Shown piece after piece: positions 1-10,900 of a DNA stretch of 64,000 nt; positions within the stretch are counted from its first letter, which is position 1; the number at the start of each line of letters is the position of its first letter. The position numbers and the translations under genes were made by a program. Origin of the DNA: Flavobacteriales bacterium. GTDB lineage: Bacteria; Bacteroidota; Bacteroidia; Flavobacteriales_E; Vicingaceae. The notes beneath the pieces are model-generated. The model had not been told where the DNA came from. It ran no database searches and saw only the letters and a program-made list of their open reading frames with translations. The DNA lies in contig NVUQ01000002.1 in the NCBI GenBank assembly GCA_002401955.1, positions 1-64,000 of the forward strand, given 5' to 3'.

Positions 1-110
1 TATCGAGAAGCATTTTTTTAAAGAATTTTTTGTTCTCGATACAACTTTTCTTCGAAAAGTCACTCGAACTGACAAATTCTCCCCTTAAATTTTATAGTGA
101 GTTTGCCCTG
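1..110. repeat. Truncated copy of a MITE-like palindromic element
   Basis: This stretch is nearly identical, in reverse complement, to 54701-54810. It ends at the same terminal motif, CAGGGCAAACTCACTATA read on the minus strand (positions 93-110). The other half of the element lies beyond the window edge. It contains the segment 'TATCGAGAA...TCACTCGAA', which looks like a dispersed intergenic repeat. No coding capacity is seen. Confidence 0.75.
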
Positions 111-215
111 GAAAGAAAGACTGATTTTTACTTGTTTAAGATTTTTTTAGTACATTAGGATTTCTATATTTTAAGTAGTTTAATGTTAAATTTATTTATT
201 AAACAATAACTAAAC

Positions 216-3200
216 ATGAAAATCTTTTTATTTACTTTATTAATGCTGAGTACTTGCTTAGCTTATACTCAGGTTAAAGAAGAAACCAAAACTCCGCAAT
301 GGGCACTGTTAATGTATCAGGAAATGGAGTCAGAAACATCTGATGTTCAAAAGGTAATACTTGCTTATGATGAATATTATGCGAATCGATTGTTTAAAAA
401 AAATAAACATACATGGCACTATAAAATGTGGCTAAGGGATCCTGGCACCTATATTTCAAACACAAAAGCACATGGCTTACAGCAAGATGCTGAGAGGGAA
501 TTGTATATTAATAAAAGAAATACAGTTTCAAAAAAAAGTGGGACAAGCTGGAGTCCCATTGGTCCCATTCAGAATCATGATTGGAACGGAAATGTGATTG
601 ATCGGCTTACGCATGTGTCGAGCATAACATCGGCACCTTCAGATACAAATATTATGTTTTGCGGTACTGAAGCAGGAGAGGTGTATAAAAGCATTGATGC
701 AGGTAATACTTGGCTTTGTATTTCTATGGGGCCTGAGTTAGTAATGTCTGAATGGGATGGTGTAACAGCTATGGCTATTCACCCAACAAATCCTAATATC
801 GTTCATGTAGCAGGAGAAGGGCATTTATATAAATCTGTTGATGGTGGGCTTAATTGGACTTTGCTTTTGGCGGGTTGTGGTAAGGCTTTTCGAATGGTTA
901 TACACCCTCAAAATCCGAATATTATCATATGGGCCACAACCATTGGCTTGTATCGTTCTACTGATGGAGGTACAACAATCAATGCAATTATGACAAAAAA
1001 ATGTTACGATATTGATGTACATCCCAATCAGCCTGATTCTATGTATACCATTATCAATAATAATTTAGATAACCCTGAATTTTATGTGAGTGCTGATGGT
1101 GGTGCAACTTGGACGATAAAAACTACAGGTTTTTATGCTTCGGCTGCTATTGATCGGAAACTGAATGGAGCAGCGATTGCTGTTTCTCCCAGCAATCCCA
1201 ATATTATTTATACTGTCTTGTTAGGTGATTCAACTGCAACAGATGAAGGTCTTATTGGTATTTTGAAAAGTACTGATGGAGGTGAATCTTGGTTTATGCC
1301 TGTAGGTTATTGTGGAGACCCTTATACCTCTACTCACATTAATTATTGTGGATGGTCTGATCAGTTTATGTGCGAATTTATGATTTCGCCTACGAATCCA
1401 GATCACTTAATAGTTGGAACGAAGCATACTTACAAATCTACTGATGGAGGTGTTACTTTCCAGCGTTTTGGTTCTGCAGGAGGAAATATTTATATTCATG
1501 CTGATATTAGAGATATTTATCAGGCGGGCAATAAAACTTGGATCACTACCGATGGAGGCATAAAGCTTTCTACCGACTTTTATACTAATGATTTTAATAA
1601 TATGGCTTATGGATTACATGGGCAAGATTTTTGGGGGTTTGATATCGGTTGGCATGAAGATGTTATGGTAGGTGGTTTATTCCACAATGGTGTAACGGCA
1701 CATTATAAAAACTACCCAGATCGCTTTAATATTAATCTTGCAGGAGGTGAACCACAAACAGGATATGTTAATCCTTCTCAAAATAAATTAGTGTATTACT
1801 ATGAGGTGGGTTCGCTCATCCCTGATAATATCGGACAAGCGCCAACAACAATTGTACAGCGTCCTTTTGCACCCAATGAGTCGCCTTGGCCTGCTTATCG
1901 CAGTGGCTTATTTTTTCATCCAAATTGTTATAAAACTTTTTATCAAGGAACAGGTACCAAGCTTTGGAAAACTACTGATGGGGGAGCAACGTTAACCATG
2001 GTAAAAGATTTTAAAGACAATACAATAGATAGTGTACTTCATGTTGCAGAAATAGCAATAGCTAGTGAGAACCCTGATATAATGTATGTAACAAGGGCTA
2101 AATGTCCAGTTGTTAATGTTCCTCAACTGTGGAAAACAATTGATGCTGGACTGAACTGGACCCAACTCAGCTTGCCAGTGTTAGTGGCAGCTTCTCGAGT
2201 CCTCATTTCCATTGATCCTACTAATTCTGATAATATTTGGATTGGTTTTGCCTCAGGATTGGAATACATGTGTAGTATTCAAAATAATATGAATGGACAA
2301 AAAGCATATAAATCTACTGATGGTGGGCAGACGTGGATAAATTTAACAAGCCCTGTTTTAGATGGAGAAGTTTGTCATGACATTATTCATGTAGCAGGAA
2401 CAGATGGTGGTGTGTATTTTTGTACTCAGAATTCCGTTTATTATAGAAACAATAGTATGACAGATTGGGATCAGGACAATCTTGACCTTCCTTTTTATGT
2501 AAGTACTAACGTTGGTAAAGTTTGGTATAAGCATGGAAAAATACGTTTGGGTACTTATGGTCGTGGGGTTTGGGAGAATGATTTGTATGAACTACCTGCT
2601 GCTCCGATAGCTCGTATTATGGTTGATGAATTGGAAAAAAATGTAATACTAAGTAGTTGTCATTCTACTGCCACGGATTCGTTCTATTTTGATGATTATT
2701 CTTTTATGGAGTATAGCGAAACTGCAACAAACACTTGGTCATGGCAATTCCCTACTGGCAATCCTAGTAGTTCTAACCTCAAAAACCCTGCAGTATATTT
2801 TGGTGCTTCAGGTGTACATACCGCATTTTTAACCATTACCGATATCAATGGATTAACAGATACCGATACTCTAAATGTTTCCATTCAATCTATCCCTTTA
2901 CCTTCTTTAGTTCAAGAGGGTTTTGAAAGTGGAGTGCCGCCAGTTATTCGAATTAATAATTATGATAATGATCACTCGTGGACAATTTCTACACCACCTT
3001 CTGGAGGGTATGGTTTAAGTAGTTACAGTATTGTAATGGATAACTATAGCTACAATAAACCAGGAGAGCATGATGAGTTTGATTTTATTCTAGATTTTTC
3101 TAATAGCACTTCACCTTGGTTGCAATTTGATGTAGCTTATAGCCCTTACAGCATCACTTATGGTGATACACTAGAGGTTTTGGTATCTGTAGATTGTGGG

Positions 3201-3674
3201 CTTAGCTTTCAATCGGTTTACTATAAAGGTCCTGCTGCCTTAGCTACTGTTCCTATTGGAGTCTCTTATCCAAATGCATCTACTTGGCGTACCGATTCTA
3301 TTGATTTAACCAGCTATATGGGAACACAAGATTTGTTAGTGGTATTTAGGAATATTAATGGTTTCGGTGATCTGCTTTATATTGACAATATAAATATAGG
3401 CAATCAGTCTGTTGTTTCAGTGATAGAGCAGGGTAAGTCAGAACCATCTTTTACAATATTTCCTAATCCAATAAAAGCAGGAGAAGTATTAAGTTTTGTT
3501 TCCAACTCTAAAGATCCTTGTAAATTTATGTTGTATGATGCTCGAGGGAAGCAGATCATGTACCAAGAAACCATGCAGCATATTTCTATTCCAAAAAATA
3601 TTGCTATGGGAATATACTACTATAAGGCAGCGTTCGAAAATTCCATTTTTAAAGGTAAAATTGTGATCCGTTAA
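216..3674 (+). CDS. Secreted BNR/sialidase-like repeat protein with PKD domain and T9SS sorting domain
   Basis: The 1152-residue product starts with a signal peptide (MKIFLFTLLMLSTCLAYTQ). About ten Asp-box repeats of the type YKSxDGGxTW follow from about residue 150 to 740, for example YKSIDAGNTW, LKSTDGGESW and AYKSTDGGQTW. These predict a beta-propeller as in Vps10/sortilin-like and exo-xyloglucanase-like proteins. Residues about 830-900 look like a PKD domain (WSWQFPTGNPSSSN...VYFGASGVHTAFLTITD), followed by a MAM/jelly-roll-like segment. The C-terminus (FTIFPNPIKAGE... to KGKIVIR) matches a type A T9SS sorting domain, so export to the cell surface or medium is inferred. The substrate is unknown. 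The gene stands alone. Confidence 0.85.
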   Translation: MKIFLFTLLMLSTCLAYTQVKEETKTPQWALLMYQEMESETSDVQKVILAYDEYYANRLFKKNKHTWHYKMWLRDPGTYISNTKAHGLQQDAERELYINKRNTVSKKSGTSWSPIGPIQNHDWNGNVIDRLTHVSSITSAPSDTNIMFCGTEAGEVYKSIDAGNTWLCISMGPELVMSEWDGVTAMAIHPTNPNIVHVAGEGHLYKSVDGGLNWTLLLAGCGKAFRMVIHPQNPNIIIWATTIGLYRSTDGGTTINAIMTKKCYDIDVHPNQPDSMYTIINNNLDNPEFYVSADGGATWTIKTTGFYASAAIDRKLNGAAIAVSPSNPNIIYTVLLGDSTATDEGLIGILKSTDGGESWFMPVGYCGDPYTSTHINYCGWSDQFMCEFMISPTNPDHLIVGTKHTYKSTDGGVTFQRFGSAGGNIYIHADIRDIYQAGNKTWITTDGGIKLSTDFYTNDFNNMAYGLHGQDFWGFDIGWHEDVMVGGLFHNGVTAHYKNYPDRFNINLAGGEPQTGYVNPSQNKLVYYYEVGSLIPDNIGQAPTTIVQRPFAPNESPWPAYRSGLFFHPNCYKTFYQGTGTKLWKTTDGGATLTMVKDFKDNTIDSVLHVAEIAIASENPDIMYVTRAKCPVVNVPQLWKTIDAGLNWTQLSLPVLVAASRVLISIDPTNSDNIWIGFASGLEYMCSIQNNMNGQKAYKSTDGGQTWINLTSPVLDGEVCHDIIHVAGTDGGVYFCTQNSVYYRNNSMTDWDQDNLDLPFYVSTNVGKVWYKHGKIRLGTYGRGVWENDLYELPAAPIARIMVDELEKNVILSSCHSTATDSFYFDDYSFMEYSETATNTWSWQFPTGNPSSSNLKNPAVYFGASGVHTAFLTITDINGLTDTDTLNVSIQSIPLPSLVQEGFESGVPPVIRINNYDNDHSWTISTPPSGGYGLSSYSIVMDNYSYNKPGEHDEFDFILDFSNSTSPWLQFDVAYSPYSITYGDTLEVLVSVDCGLSFQSVYYKGPAALATVPIGVSYPNASTWRTDSIDLTSYMGTQDLLVVFRNINGFGDLLYIDNINIGNQSVVSVIEQGKSEPSFTIFPNPIKAGEVLSFVSNSKDPCKFMLYDARGKQIMYQETMQHISIPKNIAMGIYYYKAAFENSIFKGKIVIR

Positions 3675-3967
3675 GTGATTTTTGGAAATAGTGATTAATG
3701 AGTTTTCTATTTAGTTATCGTCATTTTTCCAATTTAGAAAAAAAACGCCCTTAAAACAGAAATGAATCTTACTACCTGCAAATATTTTTTGAGCGTAGAG
3801 AAAAGAATTATCTTTTAAAAATGTGGCTCTAGATAGCTATCAGCAAGCGGTATATAATACACGGCTATATTGCTTTTTATTACGGAAACGTGCTCAGAAC
3901 AAGCACTATAACAAATTATAAGACAACTATTTTAAGCATGATTAAATAATTATTTTATCTTTAAAGA

Positions 3968-5953
3968 ATGAAAAATATACTATTAACCTTTTTGTTGTTA
4001 GGGAGTGCGTTACAGATTAATGCCCAAAGCTATGCAGGTAACAACTTCTTAGATTCTTTAGAAAAGGAAATGAGTAAATACTCACCTAAAGATACAAATT
4101 ATGTAAAGTTACTTGCTGTTATTGGAGAGCAAACACCTATCCTTACCCTACAATTTTGGGACAGCTGTGCCATCATAGCTCAAAATGGAATGCAGGAAGC
4201 AAGCAATTCTAAAAAAGAAAAAGAGGTTTTTGAAATTATTTATGGCAGTTGCCGTGGTAACTGTGCTTATCTGGTTGGAGCTCAAGGGAAAACAATGGAG
4301 GCATTGAATTATCATAATGAAAACATTCAAATTCAGAAGCGCTATGGTAATAAAAAAGCATTATCAAATGCATACAACAATGTTGGCTACGTTTATTCCA
4401 ACCAAAAAAATGATAGTGTTGCCCTGTTTTATTATGAAAAAGCCCTATTGCTTAGAGAAGAAATTAAAGATACGGTAGGTTTAGCCGGTTCTTACAATAA
4501 TATAGGAGCCATTTATTATAATAATAAAGAAAATAAGAAAGCCTTAAAGTATTTTCATATGGGAGCTAAAATGTTTGAATCCTTGAATAATAAAGTTGGA
4601 TTAGCTACTACATGGGGTAACATTGGTATGATTCATAATCTGTTGGGAGATAAAGAATTAGCAATGGATTACAATCTTAAATCGCTGGAAATAAATGAAA
4701 AACTAGGTCATAAAGCTGGTATTGCTGATAAATTAGTGGATTTAGGAGGTTTTGATTTTAAAGCGAACAGACTTAAACAGGCAAGAGCTAAGGGCGAAAG
4801 AGCATTGGCAATAGCACAAGAAATGGGCTATGTAAAAAAAATAGGAAGAGCTGCAAGCCTACTTTATAAGGTAAGTAAAAAAGAAAAAAAATGGGAAGAG
4901 GCCCTAACAATGCGGAATCTGCAAACTACCATGCAAGACAGTCTCAGTAGCAAGCAGCTTGTTAAATCATTGGCTAAACAACAGGCAAAATTTGAATACG
5001 AAAAGCAAAAAGCGCTGGATGATGCTGAACATTTAAAACTCCTTGTATTAGAAGAGGAGAAGCAAAAGAAACAAAGTGTTGTCATTATTTCTGCTGCTAT
5101 CGTATTGGGATTGGTGGTGTTATTCTTGCTATTTGTGTTTAATCGATTAAGAGTAATTAAAAGGCAAAAGGGCATTATTGAAAATTCTAATTTGATATTA
5201 GAAGAAAAGAATAAAGAAATTACGGACAGTATTATTTATGCCAAACGAATACAAAATGCCATTTTACCAACAGAGAAACTCTTAAAAAAACACTTAAAAG
5301 AGAGTTTTGTATTGTACAAACCAAAAGACATTGTTGCAGGTGACTTTTATTGGCTAGAAACCAATGAAAACAAAGTATTATTTGCAGCAGCAGATTGTAC
5401 TGGTCATGGAGTGCCAGGAGCCATGGTAAGTGTTGTTTGTAATAATGGATTGAACAGAAGTGTGAGAGAGCACGGTTTAACTGACCCTGGAAAGATATTG
5501 GATAAAACAAGAGAGATTGTTGTGAAAGAGTTTGGAAAAAGTGAAGAAGATGTTAAAGACGGTATGGATATAGCTTTGTGCAGTATAGAAAGCATGAAAT
5601 TACAATATGCTGGAGCACATAATCCCTTATGGATTATAAGAAATGGTGAGGTTCTAGAAACAAAAGCCAACAAACAGCCCATAGGTCAATTTGATTATTC
5701 TGAGCCTTATACAACGCATAGTTTTGATTTAGAGCAAGGAGATAGTGTATATTTATTTTCAGATGGCTATATAGATCAATTTGGTGGTGAAAAAGGAAAA
5801 AAGTTTAAAACCAAAGCGTTTAAAGAATTACTTTTAAGTATTCAGGATAAATCTATGGAAGTTCAAAATCAAATCATTGATGATACTTTTGAAACTTGGA
5901 AAGGTGCTTTAGAACAGATTGATGATGTTTGTGTGATAGGGGTAAGGGTTTAA
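3968..5953 (+). CDS. TPR sensor protein with SpoIIE-type PP2C phosphatase domain
   Basis: The 661-residue product has a signal peptide (MKNILLTFLLLGSALQINAQ) and tetratricopeptide repeats at about residues 100-330 (AYNNVGYVYSNQKND, SYNNIGAIYYNNKEN, TWGNIGMIHNLLGD). A charged helical stretch and one membrane helix at about 369-393 (VVIISAAIVLGLVVLFLLF) lead to a short coiled coil and a cytoplasmic SpoIIE/PP2C domain. Metal-binding motifs are visible: VAGDFYW, AADCTGHGVPGAM, KDGMDIAL, FSDGYIDQFGG and the terminal IDDVCVIGVRV. The architecture suggests periplasmic sensing coupled to Ser/Thr phosphatase output. The catalytic domain is nearly identical to that of the gene at 31191-32306. The phosphoprotein target is not identifiable. 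Confidence 0.85.
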   Translation: MKNILLTFLLLGSALQINAQSYAGNNFLDSLEKEMSKYSPKDTNYVKLLAVIGEQTPILTLQFWDSCAIIAQNGMQEASNSKKEKEVFEIIYGSCRGNCAYLVGAQGKTMEALNYHNENIQIQKRYGNKKALSNAYNNVGYVYSNQKNDSVALFYYEKALLLREEIKDTVGLAGSYNNIGAIYYNNKENKKALKYFHMGAKMFESLNNKVGLATTWGNIGMIHNLLGDKELAMDYNLKSLEINEKLGHKAGIADKLVDLGGFDFKANRLKQARAKGERALAIAQEMGYVKKIGRAASLLYKVSKKEKKWEEALTMRNLQTTMQDSLSSKQLVKSLAKQQAKFEYEKQKALDDAEHLKLLVLEEEKQKKQSVVIISAAIVLGLVVLFLLFVFNRLRVIKRQKGIIENSNLILEEKNKEITDSIIYAKRIQNAILPTEKLLKKHLKESFVLYKPKDIVAGDFYWLETNENKVLFAAADCTGHGVPGAMVSVVCNNGLNRSVREHGLTDPGKILDKTREIVVKEFGKSEEDVKDGMDIALCSIESMKLQYAGAHNPLWIIRNGEVLETKANKQPIGQFDYSEPYTTHSFDLEQGDSVYLFSDGYIDQFGGEKGKKFKTKAFKELLLSIQDKSMEVQNQIIDDTFETWKGALEQIDDVCVIGVRV

Positions 5954-6062
5954 GATTACCAAGCAATTTAGTTTAGCGGTTTTTTGCACATAATACTACA
6001 GGTATGGAGCCTGTGCTGAACTTATTTCAGTATTCAATAAGTTTGGTGGAAGGACTTTAAAG

Positions 6063-6475
6063 CTACCTCTTGATTATCTTCTTGGTTACCACTTGACGAT
6101 CTACTTTAAGTTGTAGGGAGTAAACACCATAAGAATAATTACTTAAGTCCAATTCTAATTGATTGGTTGATTCATGTTTATCAGATAGCAAAAGCTGACC
6201 TAAGCAGTTTCTAATGGTTACAGATGTAGTATTAGCTTCTTCTAAAAAGATCTATAAGATACCTGATGTTGGGTTAGGATGGATGTTAACAGAAGGTGAT
6301 AGTAATTCTTCAATTCCTACTAGAGTACAAGGGTTATTACAGTTTGCACTGAAAGACATTCCAGAGTCAATGTCTCCTCCTGCAAATGTCCAACTACTAT
6401 TAGACCACGCAACATTGTCAACCTCTATATTAGTTTGCCTTAATAAATATAGATAAAAGGAAGTAAATTTATTTG
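6063..6475 (-). pseudogene. Remnant of a T9SS-sorted secreted protein (C-terminal end)
   Basis: The minus-strand translation contains EVDNVAWSNSSWTFAGGD, then CNNPCTLVGIEELLSP and SVNIHPNPTSGIL, the last typical of the start of a type A T9SS sorting domain. An in-frame TAG at 6252-6254 breaks it within the sorting domain. After the stop the frame continues to TLQ-like residues and ends SLQLKVDRQVVTKKIIKR at the TAG at 6063-6065. No intact upstream gene body is present, so this is a decayed tail. Confidence 0.6.
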
Positions 6476-6490
6476 TTAAGAATAAAAGTT

Positions 6491-6519
6491 AAAAAGAGAG
6501 CCAGATAAATCTGACTCTC
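6491..6519 (-). terminator. Intrinsic terminator of the lipoprotein/kinase operon
   Basis: On the minus strand a 10-bp stem (GAGAGTCAGA, pairing with TCTGGCTCTC with one G-U pair, loop TTTA) is followed at once by five Ts. It lies about 30 bp beyond the stop codon of the gene at 6550-7959. Confidence 0.8.
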
Positions 6520-6549
6520 AATTATTAAACTGTATTTCAGTTATTTTGT

Positions 6550-7959
6550 TTATTTATGAGATGGGAAATTTCGTGATTTCTTACTTCTATTATTTAATCC
6601 AGTTATTTCTGCCCAGTTACCCAAGGCAAACATCATAACAAAGCCATAATCTACCGCAACAATATTTTCCCCTTCTCTTTTATCTTGAGGCTCTGTACCA
6701 GGTTTGTTAACATACCATTCCATCCACTCTTTACTTCCTGGAGAATAAATTTTAGATGGAGGAATTGAATCAACTGGCGCAGGAGAAGGGTAGAAGTTAA
6801 CATGGCTGTTAAAAGCTGCAGTCCCGTGACAACTTAAACAAGAAGAAGCTGGAGTATAAGTAACAGTGTCTGTTGGATCTCCGCCTTCAATTGTTTGAGG
6901 TCCTACAAGAACTGCAATATCAATTGGACCAGCAAGTCTTCCACAAAATCCAAGAGTAGCCTCCGTGAAAGCTGGAGCATCTTTATTAATATAAGTTTCT
7001 GTTAATTCTTGTCCATCCGTTGTTACTTCAGGGTCTAATCCCCACATTACACCTAATAAAGTAAATCTATCATAAACCGTTTCACCTGTACTTTTAGCAT
7101 CATATATATATGTAGAGAAAACCCATCCAGTTTCTGGTGATGCAATTGAATCTTTGACAATAATATCGAATTGGATGTAGCTCAAATTTTGAACAACATA
7201 AGTATCTGTTGTGTCATGAATCATTGGTCTATATATATCAAATGTAGAACAGCCTTTTAGATACTCTGGCCATTCTGACTCGCTCACTGTTACTCCTGCC
7301 GCCTTAATAACAATCGCACCTTCTTCAAATTGAGTATTGTCATTTAAATAATTTGGATCCCAAGGATCTTTCCAAACTGTTGCTAAAGTTTGTGCAGCTA
7401 CCTCATTGTAATAAACTAAAGCATGGTTTTGAATTGGCTTCTTTGTTAATCCGTATTTAGCAAAAATAGCAGAATCAATTATTTGACCTGTATAAGTTCC
7501 TGAAATAGCATCTCTACCAGAATAATGAGTTTTTGGAACATTTTCAGAAGTCCATGGACAACCATAAAAATTATAGTCATTTCTAGTTTCGTTCCATTTT
7601 TTTGCATCATTAAGTAAAACACTCATCCCGGGTCTTACTCTTTCTTTAAGAATCTCCATGTACCCTTCGGAAGTTTTCACACTTATTTGTTTACCATTTA
7701 AAAAATCAGTCCATGGAGTGCTCCAATCTATAGTTGCACTATCTGGATAATCATATTTAAGGTGATATAACTCGTTAGAATATTCTTCTTTTGATGGGAT
7801 TTCCCCATTATTATCAGCATAAGGATGTCCTTTTAATTCAGTACCAATATTTGATTCGACTTTGTTTTCAGCTTTAAAAGGTTCTGTTGATTCTTCACAA
7901 CTGATGATAGCAAAAGCTAATGTTACAGCTCCTCCGAATAGAATTGTTCTTTTTTTCAT
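6550..7959 (-). CDS. Lipoprotein with a c-type heme motif, function unknown
   Basis: The 469-residue product has a lipoprotein signal with lipobox cysteine at residue 21 (FAIISCEES). A single c-type heme motif CLSCH lies at about residues 374-378 in a context usual for such sites (SSCLSCHGTAAFNSHVNF). The rest is not recognised and lacks further heme motifs. It is likely membrane-anchored in the periplasm or at the outer membrane. It follows the large kinase/phosphatase gene by 21 bp on the same strand and is followed by a strong terminator, so the two are probably co-transcribed. A redox role is inferred from the heme motif only. Confidence 0.7.
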   Translation of the reverse strand: MKKRTILFGGAVTLAFAIISCEESTEPFKAENKVESNIGTELKGHPYADNNGEIPSKEEYSNELYHLKYDYPDSATIDWSTPWTDFLNGKQISVKTSEGYMEILKERVRPGMSVLLNDAKKWNETRNDYNFYGCPWTSENVPKTHYSGRDAISGTYTGQIIDSAIFAKYGLTKKPIQNHALVYYNEVAAQTLATVWKDPWDPNYLNDNTQFEEGAIVIKAAGVTVSESEWPEYLKGCSTFDIYRPMIHDTTDTYVVQNLSYIQFDIIVKDSIASPETGWVFSTYIYDAKSTGETVYDRFTLLGVMWGLDPEVTTDGQELTETYINKDAPAFTEATLGFCGRLAGPIDIAVLVGPQTIEGGDPTDTVTYTPASSCLSCHGTAAFNSHVNFYPSPAPVDSIPPSKIYSPGSKEWMEWYVNKPGTEPQDKREGENIVAVDYGFVMMFALGNWAEITGLNNRSKKSRNFPSHK

Positions 7960-7980
7960 TTTTTTATTTTATATTATGAT

Positions 7981-10900
7981 TTACATTTTGATTCCGATAA
8001 CAAGAACGTCATCTACTTGTTCTTCATTACCTTGCCAAGCATTAAACTTAGTATTAAGTGTTAAATATTGATCTTCTGCCGATAATTTTCGAATGTCTTG
8101 AAAGATTTGATATAATTGTTTTTTTCTGAATTTTTTACCTTTTTCACCACCAAATTGATCTTGATATCCATCAGTCATCATATAGAGCATACTTCCCTTT
8201 CCAGGAGAAATACTTTTTGTAGTAAATTGATGGTTTTTAGCTCTTGCATCACCTATAGCTATCCTATCTGGAGCCAAATAAGTTAACTCACCACTATTAT
8301 CTATTACAACAGCACCATTCATAGCTCCTGAACAATGGATTGTATTTTTAGAATCGACTAAGCAAATAGTTAAGTCCATTCCATCATTGATAGGAATTTT
8401 AGAATGGTTAAATGCTCTAGAAATATGGATCTGAAGTTGAGAAAGAATTTCACTTGGATCAGAAACCTGTTGAGAATTAATTATGCTATTTAAAGCAAAA
8501 GAACCAATAACACTCATTAAGGCTCCTGGTACTCCATGTCCTGTACAATCTGCAGCAATAATAATTTTCTCACCCGTTGTTAGTTCTGTAAAGTAGTAAA
8601 AATCTCCAGAAACAATGTCTTTAGGTTTGTATAGAATAAAAGAATCTTCAAAAAGATTACTCAACTCTTTTTTATCAGGCATTGTAGCAAACTGGATATT
8701 CCTTGCATAGTTAATACTATCGTATATTTCTTTTGTTTTATGTTCAATAATCTTTGTTTGAGAAACTACTTGTTTAGTTCTTTCCGTAACAGCATTTTCT
8801 AAATTTTCATATAGCAATAGATTTTTTAATGAGATTGTCATCTGAGCACTTAGTAAGTGAAGTATTTCAACTCTTTTTTCATTAAACAAGTTTTCTGATA
8901 AGTTATTTTCGATGTACATAACTCCCATCAACTTTTGTCGGTTTATTAAAGGATGACAAACTACAGATTGAATTTTATTTTTCAAGAAATAACTATCCGA
9001 AGAAAACAAACCGTTTTTAGCAACACTTTCAATAATTACATCAGTTTTTGTTCTAATTACATAATTGATAATTGAAGAAGGATAATTCTCATTTTCACTA
9101 ACATCGTCTAATTGAATTCCACGCATAGTATCGATCTTTCCATTCGAAAATTCTGCCTGAATGGTGTGTCCAGTATCACTATTAATTACTAAAATCGCTT
9201 TAGTAGCCCCCATGTTTTCGACTACAATTTCCATCATTTTTTCAAACAATTTAGATTGATTAGTTTCTTCTGCTATTGCTGTAGAAGCCTTTAAGATACT
9301 ATTTAAATCGAGATCTTTTATTTTTACAGAAGCCATAGATTGTTCTCCAGTAGAAGAAACAACATTTTCAGAGGGGATATTTTCATAAAGTAATGTAGCA
9401 TTCCAAGATCGATAAATACTTTTAGCCTTAGATATTTGCAGTTGTGCTTTTTCAGTTTGATTATTTGAATTTAGAACGTTTGCATAGTTTTCATATGCTA
9501 TTGCTAATAATTGAATAGCTTGTTCACTTTTTAATTTATAAATAAAAGATTCGTAATCATCGTATAGGGTTGAACTGTTTACTTTCGTTTTATTTAATTC
9601 TAATGCAATAAGATCTGAAAGGTTTCCATAAACATCAGTATTAAATTTCTTTACTTTCGTTAAATATTTATTTGACTTTTTAAGTTCTAAAATGTATTTG
9701 TTACTCGCTGTTTTTTGATTCAATGCAGAGGCAATAAGTCCTTTGTATAAATAGTGCCAAACAACATGTTGCATACCTACTGAGTCTGATAAGTATTTTT
9801 CAGATAATTTCATTGCATCATGAGCAGCATCATATTGTTTAAGATGATAATTAACAATCATCTTGTTAATGTGGTAATAATGTAAAAAATGTCTTGCCTT
9901 TAGATTTGGCTCGGCTTTAAGAAATTCATCTTCATTAAATTGGGCGTCATTAAAAGAGCCAATAGAGTCTGTTTTGCCTTGTAATGCTTTAATTGATTGA
10001 ATTACTGATTTAAAAGCATATTCTGCCTCTAAATTATTAGATTGTGAAACAAATTTTAAAAAAGGGGTGTTTTCTTTTAGAATGGTATCTAATGGAACTC
10101 CAAACATAAAATTAGATTGTATCTTTGCTGTTCGGCTGCATGACATATGAAAGAAATCTCCAATTTCAGATCCAGAATCATATGCATCATCAAAAAGTTT
10201 ATTTGTACTAATTATTCCATTTTTCCATGTGTTAGCAAAATAACCATGTACAAACTGCACTTCACTTCGTTGATGTACGCTATTAAATTTATCGACCATT
10301 TTTATCGATAAATCTCCAAATTTATAACCTAATTGATGGTTACCTAATACTCCTCCCAGAAAAATCCCTCCAAACACAAAGTAACCTACAGGGCTGTCTT
10401 TTGTATTTCCTTTTTTTAAGCAGAGATTTATAAGGTCGGTAGATACCTCAACGCAAAGTTCTGGTGAAATCTGATAAGCCGATTTTAAGATTGCCCCTAT
10501 AATACTTGCAATTGCAATAGCGTCTGGATCAGTAGCAGTTGGTAAGTTCAAGATATCAGCAAACTTATTTTTCTTTAATTTAAGTTTAGTTTTAATTACT
10601 TTACAAATTAATCTTGGTTTAAGAGGGGATTTTGGGATCTTGAAATTAAATTTTTGAAGAACATTTACTCCAATTTGATAAGCGTCTTTAAACCTACCAT
10701 TATTAGTATAAAAATGAATTAATTTTTCTGCAACTTCTATACTTTTAAATTTATCAGAAATATCCTTTTCAATACTTAGGTATTTCTTTTCAGCTTCAAT
10801 ATTTTTACCTATTAGATGTAAAGATTCTGCATAGTTAATCTCAAGTTGATATATCGTATCAGAATCAGGCGTTTTACAATTTTTAAGTTGATTCTGAGCA

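Noticed and set aside
6214-6456. An 80-residue plus-strand frame
   Set aside because: The opposite strand encodes a recognisable T9SS tail remnant; the plus frame shows no family resemblance.
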